NCBI GenBank assembly: GCA_019314105.1
Contig: JAFCZY010000162.1
Coordinates: 1 to 5,160 of the forward strand
Reading direction: 5' to 3'
DNA: 5,160 nucleotides
Source of the DNA: Deltaproteobacteria bacterium
GTDB lineage: Bacteria > Desulfobacterota > Desulfobacteria > Desulfobacterales > Desulfobacteraceae
Shown: piece by piece, positions 1-4,964 of the stretch
Layout of the letters: every line of letters starts with the position of its first letter
Position numbering within the stretch: position 1 is the first letter of the stretch
Notes under the pieces: model-generated
The model's input: only the letters and a program-made list of their open reading frames with translations
Databases searched by the model: none
What the model was told of the DNA's origin: nothing
Position numbers and translations under genes: made by a program

Positions 1-284
1 GTGATCCCCAGGGGTTAAAACAAACCATCAAAGAGGCAACACTGCATCAAGGGTTCAGTTTTATCCAGATTTTGACCCCATGTGTAACGTTTGATAAGGA
101 AAACAAAACCTGGAAGAATCTTAAAGAGAAGGTATATGATTTAAATCTGCGCAAAGAAGAAAAAAATATGGAGACGGCCATGCGGATGGCTGAAAATGAG
201 CCCTATGGTGTCGGGATTTTTTTCCAGGACAAGGAAAGGCCCCATTACCAGGAAATTTTGCGGAACCTGAATAAAACAGATTGA
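1..284 (+). CDS. 2-oxoacid:ferredoxin oxidoreductase, beta subunit (5'-truncated, C-terminal 93 residues)
   Basis: The reading frame is open from the window edge (first full codon at 3) to TGA 282-284. The 93 visible residues read DPQGLKQTI, then GFSFIQILTPCVTF, then KERPHYQEIL near the C-terminus. This is the signature end of the beta (thiamine-diphosphate-binding) subunit of the 2-oxoglutarate/2-oxoacid:ferredoxin oxidoreductase family, where a Gly-Phe-Ser/Ala-Phe-Ile segment leads into a conserved Pro-Cys-Val-Thr-Phe. These enzymes interconvert a 2-oxoacid plus CoA with an acyl-CoA plus CO2, exchanging electrons with ferredoxin in the cytoplasm, and support the reductive or oxidative TCA cycle in anaerobes. 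Full beta subunits are usually about 270-300 residues, so roughly two thirds lie upstream. The TTG at 72 is an internal Leu codon, not a start. No gamma subunit follows directly, so the alpha and any other subunits would be upstream. The substrate (2-oxoglutarate or another 2-oxoacid) cannot be fixed from this part. Confidence 0.9.
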   Translation, partial: DPQGLKQTIKEATLHQGFSFIQILTPCVTFDKENKTWKNLKEKVYDLNLRKEEKNMETAMRMAENEPYGVGIFFQDKERPHYQEILRNLNKTD

Positions 285-321
285 GCGCGGCAGATCTGTT
301 GTCTTGAAATTTTTTATTTTT
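275..321 (+). terminator. weak candidate terminator after the oxidoreductase gene
   Basis: AACAGAT (275-281) and ATCTGTT (294-300) can pair as a 7-bp stem that overlaps the stop codon, with a 12-base loop. A T-rich tract runs from about 310 to 321. The stem is A/T-rich and the tract starts about nine bases after it, so this is a poor intrinsic terminator. It is listed because some transcript boundary is expected before the separate regulatory region that follows. Confidence 0.22.
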
Positions 322-322
322 C

Positions 323-336
323 TTGATTTAGATCAA
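323..336 (+). promoter_or_regulatory. FNR/CRP-family operator, perfect TTGAT-N4-ATCAA palindrome
   Basis: TTGATTTAGATCAA matches both five-base half sites and the four-base spacer of the classical FNR consensus (TTGAT-N4-ATCAA) with no mismatch. It lies 65 bases before the ATG of the 59-residue gene. Its centre (between 329 and 330) is about 37 to 47 bases upstream of the transcription starts implied by the -10-like sequences at 354-369, which includes the standard class II activator position near -41.5. The binding protein is not known. In sulfate reducers several CRP/FNR paralogues use related but different boxes, so the regulator could be an oxygen-, nitric-oxide- or redox-sensing member. 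The match is seen directly; its function is inferred. Confidence 0.68.
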
Positions 337-353
337 TTCATCCTTGCTGTTTT

Positions 354-369
354 TATGCTAATTTTTAAT
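354..369 (+). promoter_or_regulatory. candidate -10 region of the 59-aa/DUF3786 unit
   Basis: Three overlapping -10-like hexamers lie here: TATGCT (354-359, 4 of 6), GCTAAT (357-362, 4 of 6) and TTTAAT (364-369, 5 of 6). No good -35 element is present; the FNR-type box occupies roughly that place, as expected of an activator-dependent promoter. Transcription would begin between about 366 and 376, giving a leader of about 25 to 35 bases. The sequence is A/T-rich, so which hexamer is used cannot be decided. Confidence 0.4.
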
Positions 370-400
370 AAATAAATGGAAAAAACAGGAGGAATCAATT

Positions 401-580
401 ATGCAGGATAATATTGATGACATAAAAAAAAGAATGGAGGCACTTGAAATTTTGATCAGGGAGACAAAGGCCCGCCTTCCGGCGCACTCTGCCAAGCCCC
501 CGGTCATGATGGCGCTTCTTGACTATGAAGATGAATATGATGCATTGCTGGGAAAATACAATCAATTAAAGAATAAGTGA
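401..580 (+). CDS. small protein of 59 residues, unknown function
   Basis: ATG 401 follows a near-ideal Shine-Dalgarno AGGAGG (387-392) with an eight-base spacer, and the frame runs to TGA 578-580. This is the strongest translation signal in the first half of the window, so the gene is likely real despite its size. The protein starts MQDNIDDIKKRMEALEILI, a charged amphipathic helix. It then has a break around residues 26-36 (LPAHSAKPP), and a second acidic helix around residues 37-58 with a LLDYEDEYDALL core. This pattern suggests a helical hairpin or short coiled coil. There is no signal peptide, membrane segment or cysteine, so it should be a soluble cytoplasmic protein. The LPAHS-x-K-P turn followed by an acidic helix gives an impression of a small conserved family in anaerobes, but that is memory and not a search. 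It heads a unit with the DUF3786-like gene, six bases downstream in the same frame, and sits behind an FNR-type operator. Function is unknown. Confidence 0.8.
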   Translation: MQDNIDDIKKRMEALEILIRETKARLPAHSAKPPVMMALLDYEDEYDALLGKYNQLKNK

Positions 581-586
581 TTTGAT

Positions 587-1195
587 ATGGAAGATACAAA
601 GATATTTGATAAGACATATAATGAATACCTGTCACAACTAAAGGATTTTGATTTTCTTAAAAAGGCCGGAATACTGGGTATTCAAAAGCGTAATAAATCG
701 TTTGTGTTTGAATTTTTTAACCGCCAGATTGTATTTAACCGGAATGAATTTATAGACCTTGCAGGGGAAGATCTTACCTTCGCGGTCAAGGTGATTCTTT
801 GCAAATATTTGTTAATGTGCCCGGAAAAAATATTTGAAAGTTCAAATAAACTGGTTACATTCAGAGAATTTGCAAATGCCGGCCCGTTATTTTCAAGCTT
901 TACCTCAAATACAAATAAAATTATTGAAACCACTTTTTCAGGGAAGCTTGAAACACTTAAAGCACGATGCCTGGAATTGGGGGGAACAGTGATGAAAACA
1001 AAGTCCTATGATTTGAGTATCAGGTTTCGGGCGCTTCCCAGGATCCCGATTATTTTTAATTTTAATGACAGGGATGAACTTTTGCCTGCAAAAGCAGGAT
1101 TTCTTTACCACGACAATGCAGAAATCTATCTTGATCTGGAGTGTTTGACCATTACCGGTACCTATCTTACAGGGCTGCTGATTCAAAGCGAGTAA
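587..1195 (+). CDS. DUF3786-like protein, 202 residues
   Basis: The C-terminal half carries the features I associate with DUF3786: TFREFANAGPLFSSF at residues 91-105, then LPRIPIIFNFND (150-161), LLPAKAGFLYHDNAEIYLDL (165-184) and a final small hydrophobic helix. DUF3786 proteins occur mainly in strict anaerobes (delta-proteobacteria, clostridia). Their biochemical role is not established to my knowledge, although the domain also appears in association with corrinoid or iron-sulfur proteins. Here only three cysteines (residues 72, 78 and 128) are visible and no CxxC cluster motif, so a metal site is not supported. No signal peptide or membrane segment is seen. ATG 587 is the first start after the upstream stop and lacks a clear Shine-Dalgarno. 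Translation probably depends on ribosomes finishing the 59-residue gene six bases earlier, meaning the two are co-transcribed and coupled. Confidence 0.8.
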   Translation: MEDTKIFDKTYNEYLSQLKDFDFLKKAGILGIQKRNKSFVFEFFNRQIVFNRNEFIDLAGEDLTFAVKVILCKYLLMCPEKIFESSNKLVTFREFANAGPLFSSFTSNTNKIIETTFSGKLETLKARCLELGGTVMKTKSYDLSIRFRALPRIPIIFNFNDRDELLPAKAGFLYHDNAEIYLDLECLTITGTYLTGLLIQSE

Positions 1196-1220
1196 AATCA
1201 GATAAACTCATTTGAATCAG
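1178..1220 (+). terminator. 10-bp inverted repeat across the 3' end of the DUF3786-like gene; probable terminator
   Basis: CTGATTCAAA (1178-1187) is perfectly complementary to TTTGAATCAG (1211-1220). Inside it GAGT (1190-1193) pairs with ACTC (1206-1209), closing a 12-base loop. The hairpin covers the last five codons and the stop of the DUF3786-like gene. On the + strand it is followed by CTTTATAAATTTTT (1225-1238), an interrupted T tract. On the minus strand no T tract follows, so it should act mainly for + strand transcripts. It sits exactly where two convergent genes meet, 31 bases apart. The stem is A/T-rich and the T tract imperfect, hence moderate confidence. Confidence 0.5.
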
Positions 1221-1226
1221 TGTGCT

Positions 1227-2090
1227 TTATAAATTTTTGTAGAACTTTTTTTCAAGAGCCTTTACTTTCTTTTTTCTCTCCGGTGATAAAAAAAATCGAT
1301 AAATCGGGTCATTCGTAGGGATATCTTTTTGAAGAATTTCTCGTTCAAGGATAGACAGAACTTCGACTGATATATCACAGGAAGGATATCCTTTGTCATC
1401 GATAAGGATCGAATCGTCAAGTTTAATTTTAACAATATTGTTGATGTCCACCAGTTTTAGAGCTCCGTCAGGGGTTAATATCAGATTACCGATACCGGCA
1501 AGGTCAGGAATATATCCCATACCGGTGATCATATGCCGGATTCTTTTAACGAATGTTGCTATATTTTTCTGAGCCGTTTGAACCAATGTCTGAAGTTGAA
1601 AATCCTCATGTATATTGAATTTGAATAAATTCCATAAGTAGTCTTCACCGAATAATCTCCAGGGGTCGAGCATTTCCCCTTCAACATATTCCTGAAGACC
1701 GCACAGGACAATTTGGTTTGTTCCTGTTCCTGTATAATCAACAATAAATTCATCAGATTCTGCAATAAACTCTGGCCCCAAATATTTTAACAACAGGTGA
1801 TATTTTTTTATTTCGTGAAAAATCTCTTCTTTTTTCTCAAACTTATTTCTTAGTATCCTGAACATTTTTTTTGGTTTGGCCCTGGGAAACAGGCGTATGC
1901 CATCCATGTCCACACCTTGAGTTTCCTTTAGAACATCTTTGGCTGTGAGAATTTCAAAAATGTGAGATCTTAAGCCCGACCGGTAATGTTTCCGGAAGAT
2001 ATAGCGATTTGAATCATTTACAAAATTCAGTTTTTGGGCCTCACTTCCGGATAGATAGGCCTGATCTCTTATATCAGTCGTCATAGTCAT
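1227..2090 (-). CDS. protein-kinase-like fold protein, 287 residues, function unknown
   Basis: The C-terminal half resembles a kinase catalytic core. PDLAGIGNL places D196 and N202 like the catalytic-loop Asp and Asn, and LVDINN places D215 like the DFG Asp. The 13-residue gap between N202 and D215 equals that in canonical kinases, while D196-N202 is six rather than the usual five. Upstream, RYIFRKHY (K34 a candidate ATP-binding Lys), a helix around residues 84-103 and LQEYVEGEMLDPW (132-144) fit the N-lobe, helix C and hinge. A normal glycine-rich loop and HRD motif are missing. It could be an atypical sugar, LPS-core or protein kinase, or a pseudokinase. No signal peptide or membrane segment is seen, so it is likely cytoplasmic. 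The first ATG (2090) has no Shine-Dalgarno and overlaps a TATAAT; ATG 2084, two codons later, is the other possible start, and an in-frame stop closes the frame four codons upstream. It is convergent with the DUF3786-like gene and divergent from the signalling operon, so no partner is implied. Confidence 0.72.
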   Translation of the reverse strand: MTMTTDIRDQAYLSGSEAQKLNFVNDSNRYIFRKHYRSGLRSHIFEILTAKDVLKETQGVDMDGIRLFPRAKPKKMFRILRNKFEKKEEIFHEIKKYHLLLKYLGPEFIAESDEFIVDYTGTGTNQIVLCGLQEYVEGEMLDPWRLFGEDYLWNLFKFNIHEDFQLQTLVQTAQKNIATFVKRIRHMITGMGYIPDLAGIGNLILTPDGALKLVDINNIVKIKLDDSILIDDKGYPSCDISVEVLSILEREILQKDIPTNDPIYRFFLSPERKKKVKALEKKFYKNL

Positions 2091-2118
2091 TATAAATTTT
2101 TATAAGTTATCTTATCAA
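2089..2118 (-). promoter_or_regulatory. candidate promoter of the kinase-like gene, -10 overlapping the start codon
   Basis: Read on the minus strand, TTGATA (2118-2113, 5 of 6 to the -35 consensus) is followed after 18 bases by TATAAT (2094-2089, perfect -10). The last two bases of that -10 are the A and T of the ATG at 2090. A transcript from this promoter would begin near 2084-2081, at or beside the second ATG (2084), leaving no leader. This agrees with the absence of any Shine-Dalgarno. The region is very A/T-rich, so a chance match is possible. Confidence 0.42.
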
Positions 2119-2135
2119 TTTACAAGTTTCTTTGA

Positions 2136-2158
2136 AAAAAAATATCCAATATTGTTTT
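2136..2158. repeat. 23-bp imperfect A/T-rich palindrome in the divergent spacer
   Basis: The arms AATAT (2141-2145) and ATATT (2149-2153) flank CCA. After one mismatch (2140/2154), AAAA (2136-2139) pairs with TTTT (2155-2158). The centre is at 2147, about 65 bases upstream of the transcription start inferred for the minus-strand gene and 53 bases before the -35 of the signalling operon. It could be an operator. Low sequence complexity makes chance a serious alternative. Confidence 0.25.
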
Positions 2159-2199
2159 ATCCTCAAAAAGAGAGCAAATATAAATAGCGGGTTGAGGGT

Positions 2200-2228
2200 T
2201 TGACATTCGTGTGGCACTATTTTATTGT
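2200..2228 (+). promoter_or_regulatory. sigma70-type promoter of the binding-protein/kinase/regulator operon
   Basis: TTGACA (2200-2205) is a perfect -35 hexamer. After the optimal 17-base spacer comes TATTGT (2223-2228), 4 of 6 to the -10 consensus. Transcription would start near 2235, giving a leader of about 34 bases that contains the Shine-Dalgarno at 2260-2264. The placement fits a start codon at 2269 and shows that the open frame upstream of 2269 is not coding. Confidence 0.6.
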
Positions 2229-2259
2229 TTGTCCAGGTGTTGAATCATTAAATGATGTC

Positions 2260-2264
2260 GGAGG
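2260..2264 (+). promoter_or_regulatory. Shine-Dalgarno that fixes the binding-protein start
   Basis: GGAGG at 2260-2264 lies four bases before GTG 2269 and 13 bases before ATG 2278, both in frame. GTG 2269 is the better-spaced choice, though four bases is slightly short. Either start gives the same signal-peptide core. The TTG at 2200 has no such signal. Confidence 0.6.
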
Positions 2265-2268
2265 AAAA

Positions 2269-3468
2269 GTGAGCCGGATGCGAGAGGGAATCATCTGCTT
2301 GATTTGTAGTTTTTTTTTGACGGTTGGTGGTGGGGCGTGTACATCTCCACAGCAGTCAGACATAGCTCCGGAGAACAGGACTGGCATAACGTCAGATGAG
2401 ATTCTGATCGGGTCATCTCTTGCTTTGGGCGGCCATGCCGGATACTTGGGGACTCAGATGCTTCAGGGGGCCATGTCCTATATCCGTCATATCAATGAAA
2501 CAGGCGGGATTCATAGCAGGAAAATCAAGGTTACCTTTCTGGATGACCGGTATAATCCCGCTCAATGTCTTTATAATACCCAGAAGCTGATTCTGGAAAA
2601 GAAGGTATTCGCCTTGTTCTGCTATGTCGGCACACCCACTACTGTAAGGATTATCCCCCTGGTCAATGAAGCCAGAATCCCGCTGGTTGGCATGTTTACA
2701 GGCGCCAACCGGTTGCGGCATCCAGTGAATCGGTATCTGATCAATATCAGAGCGTCCTATTATCAGGAGACCCAGGCTGCGGTCGATTTTATCGTCAAGA
2801 GGAAGAAGTTTGATAAAGTGGCGGTTTTTTATCAATATGATGAGTATGGATTTGACGGGCTGAGGGGGACCGAGATTGCACTGAAAAAATACGGGATGAT
2901 ACCGGTGGCAAAGGGGTCTTATGTCAGGGGAACTCTGGATGTAGAAGCAGGTCTTGAAAAAATTATTCAGTCCGATGCCCAGGCAGTGGTCATGATCGGC
3001 ACCTATGATTCCTGTGCAAAATTCATTAACCTTTCCATGGAACGCAATTTTTCTCCTTTATTCCACAATGTATCTTTTGTCGGTTCAAAGGAACTTGCCA
3101 GGAGGCTTGGGTCAAATGGTGAAGGGGTGATAGTCACCCAAGTCGTTCCACCGCCAAATTTCAATCATATGGCCAAGCCCCTGCCCGGGGTAAAAGACTA
3201 TATTACAGTGTTAAAAAAATATTATCCTGACAGCAAACCCAGTTTTGTAGGGCTTGAAGGGTATCTGAATGCCAGAATTCTGGTTGAAGGGCTTACCCGT
3301 GTGGGGAAGGACATCACCCGGGAAAAATTTATCAGGGCCATTGAATCCATTGATCACTATGATTTAGGAATAAAAAATTCGTTATCCTTTGGGAAAAATG
3401 ACTACCAGGGACTGGATAATGTCTATTATACTATGATCAAACAGGGAAAGCTGGTGTTGATCAAATGA
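2269..3468 (+). CDS. periplasmic solute-binding protein, branched-chain amino acid (LivK/Peripla_BP_6) type, probable signalling partner
   Basis: From GTG 2269 the protein has 399 residues. The N-terminus (MSRMREGIICLICSFF) is a positively charged, hydrophobic export signal running to about residue 23. Cys24 in GGGACTS could be lipidated, but the box lacks the usual Leu at -3, so cleavage to a soluble form is also possible. The mature part has the LivK-type type I fold: ITSDEILIGSSLAL at its start, GAMSYIRHINETGGI, then VTFLDDRYNPAQ and later FDKVAVFYQYDEYGFDGLRG at the second lobe. Such proteins bind amino acids, amides, aromatic acids or other small solutes; the ligand cannot be read here. 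No permease or ATPase gene is adjacent. Instead the stop codon overlaps the start of a histidine kinase (ATGA, 3465-3468), so it is translated together with a sensor and probably presents ligand to it. A transport role with a distant permease remains possible. Confidence 0.88.
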   Translation: MSRMREGIICLICSFFLTVGGGACTSPQQSDIAPENRTGITSDEILIGSSLALGGHAGYLGTQMLQGAMSYIRHINETGGIHSRKIKVTFLDDRYNPAQCLYNTQKLILEKKVFALFCYVGTPTTVRIIPLVNEARIPLVGMFTGANRLRHPVNRYLINIRASYYQETQAAVDFIVKRKKFDKVAVFYQYDEYGFDGLRGTEIALKKYGMIPVAKGSYVRGTLDVEAGLEKIIQSDAQAVVMIGTYDSCAKFINLSMERNFSPLFHNVSFVGSKELARRLGSNGEGVIVTQVVPPPNFNHMAKPLPGVKDYITVLKKYYPDSKPSFVGLEGYLNARILVEGLTRVGKDITREKFIRAIESIDHYDLGIKNSLSFGKNDYQGLDNVYYTMIKQGKLVLIK

Positions 3469-4943
3469 ATTTTTTTAATGAATTGTCTCTGAAAAACAAG
3501 ATTTTTATTTCCAGCCTGGGATTTATCCTGATACTCAGTATTCTAATCGCCCTTTTTACCCGGTCTCTTTTGATTACAGGGTTGACCGGCGAATTGAAAA
3601 AACGGGGCGTTGGTATTGCCCAGGGGATTGCCGATAGTTCAAGGGGATATATTCTGACAAAAAATTTGGCTGAATTGACAGTCCTTGCCTATGACGCGAG
3701 GCTCGGAAACCGGAAGGATATGGTAGAATATCTGATCATCAGTGATGACCAGGGAAATATTCTTGCCCATACCTTTACCACGGGGTTTCCTTTGAATATC
3801 GAAGCAATCGTAAAAAATCAGGAGTATAAAAAGGAAAATATTACCAGTATTGATGTGGACCGGCATTCTGTTTTTCATGTGGTGGTGCCGGTGAAAGAAG
3901 GTATTTATACCATCGGTTCTGTCCAGGTCGGCCTTGACAAGCAGCACATTGAGAATCTTATTTCCGATTTAAGGCTGGTGTTTTTAAGTTTTCTGTCCAT
4001 GGTGAGTATTATTTTCTTTTTTTTGAGCCACAGACTGGCCCTTCATATTACCCGGCCGGTGACTGCTCTGATTCGATATGCAGATCAAATTACAAAAGGA
4101 GAATTTAATATTATTTCAAAGAATGATCTTGACAGACAGATTTTTGCTACCGGTGCAAAGGACGATGAGATTACCAAATTGACCGATTCATTTGTTAAGA
4201 TGACTTCTCAGTTGATTCAGGCCAGTAAAATGACCAATCTGGAAAAAATGTCAGCAGGGATTGCCCATGAGATCAATCAGCCGTTGAATGCGATAAAGAT
4301 GGGCAGTGAATATCTTTGCATGATGAAAGAAAGAAAACAGAAAATTAAGGAAGCTGATTTTAAGATGGTGTTAGAAGAAATCAGTACCCAGGTATCAAGA
4401 GCGGCTGAAATTGTGGGACGGTTGAAACGGTTTTCCAGAAAATCTGATTTTTCAAAGGAAGTGATTCATATTAATGATTGTATTCGTTCGGTGAATAAAA
4501 TTATCGGCAGACAGATTTTTTTGCAGAACATAGATCTTATATTGGACTTGGATGAGTCTGTCCCCTTTGTCCTGGCCCATAACAACCGGGTGGAACAGGT
4601 GCTTTTTAATTTGTTCACCAATGCCAGGGATGCGGTAAACGAAAGAATAGAAAAAAGTAAAGACATTGAAAAGGGACGGATTACGATCTCAACTTTTTCA
4701 GATAATAATAATGTTTGTGTTACCGTATCCGACAATGGAAGCGGTATTGAGCCAGATCAGATGGACAGTGTTTTTGAGTCCTTTTATACCACAAAGGAAA
4801 TGGGCGAAGGAATGGGCCTTGGGCTTCCCATTATTAAGGGAATTGTCAAGAATTACAATGGGACCATCACTGTGGAGAGCATACCTGGAAGTGGCACTTG
4901 TTTTAAAATTATGTTCCCATCCCATTCAAAAGAAAATGGATAA
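3465..4943 (+). CDS. membrane sensor histidine kinase (Cache-like periplasmic domain, HAMP, HisKA, HATPase_c), 492 residues
   Basis: Two membrane segments (about residues 13-31 and 171-188) bracket a periplasmic domain of about 140 residues. Its MVEYLIISDDQGNILAHT and final YTIGSVQVGLD strands resemble a single Cache sensor. A HAMP linker follows (about 189-252, with P198 and DEI at 234-236). The HisKA helix GIAHEINQPLN puts the phospho-acceptor at H268; HEINQPL is typical of the NtrB/DctB-like HPK4 group. The ATPase domain is complete: N box with N382 and N386, G1 DNGSG (423-427), F box with F437 and F440, and G2 GEGMGLGL (447-454). All catalytic residues are present, so it should be active. 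It autophosphorylates and passes the phosphate to a regulator, almost certainly the one encoded 21 bases downstream. There is no strong Shine-Dalgarno; translation is coupled to the binding protein through the 4-base overlap. The periplasmic domain would be the docking surface for that protein. Confidence 0.93.
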   Translation: MNFFNELSLKNKIFISSLGFILILSILIALFTRSLLITGLTGELKKRGVGIAQGIADSSRGYILTKNLAELTVLAYDARLGNRKDMVEYLIISDDQGNILAHTFTTGFPLNIEAIVKNQEYKKENITSIDVDRHSVFHVVVPVKEGIYTIGSVQVGLDKQHIENLISDLRLVFLSFLSMVSIIFFFLSHRLALHITRPVTALIRYADQITKGEFNIISKNDLDRQIFATGAKDDEITKLTDSFVKMTSQLIQASKMTNLEKMSAGIAHEINQPLNAIKMGSEYLCMMKERKQKIKEADFKMVLEEISTQVSRAAEIVGRLKRFSRKSDFSKEVIHINDCIRSVNKIIGRQIFLQNIDLILDLDESVPFVLAHNNRVEQVLFNLFTNARDAVNERIEKSKDIEKGRITISTFSDNNNVCVTVSDNGSGIEPDQMDSVFESFYTTKEMGEGMGLGLPIIKGIVKNYNGTITVESIPGSGTCFKIMFPSHSKENG

Positions 4944-4964
4944 TATGAATTAAAGGAAAAGAAA

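Noticed and set aside
72..284. TTG 72 as the start of a separate 70-residue gene.
   Set aside because: The frame continues upstream to the window edge with conserved 2-oxoacid:ferredoxin oxidoreductase residues, so this is an internal Leu codon.
285..400. A riboswitch or small RNA in the spacer before the 59-residue gene.
   Set aside because: Only 116 bases are available, most are A/T-rich, and apart from the short stem over the stop codon and the FNR-type palindrome no extended base-paired structure is visible.
578..620. TGA 578 as a selenocysteine codon joining the 59-residue and DUF3786-like frames.
   Set aside because: No stable stem-loop resembling a bacterial SECIS is visible just downstream (the sequence is A/T-rich and unstructured), the upstream residues show no redox motif, and an ATG lies six bases after the TGA.
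682..1186. Two minus-strand open frames (682-933 and 938-1186) opposite the DUF3786-like gene.
   Set aside because: They lie antisense to a protein with recognisable conserved blocks, have no ribosome sites, and their translations show no family features.
2212..2228. Sigma54 promoter: TGGCAC at 2212-2217 matches a -24 element.
   Set aside because: At the required spacing the -12 element should read TTGC, but the bases are TATT (2223-2226) with no GC. The overlapping sigma70-type -35/-10 pair fits better.
2413..2835. A 140-codon minus-strand open frame opposite the binding-protein gene.
   Set aside because: It is a shadow of a well-supported gene, with no ribosome site or promoter and no recognisable domain.
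4666..4953. A 95-codon + strand frame within the kinase ATPase domain and beyond its stop.
   Set aside because: It overlaps the N/G1/F/G2 boxes of the kinase in another frame, and its sequence is the out-of-frame reading of those motifs.
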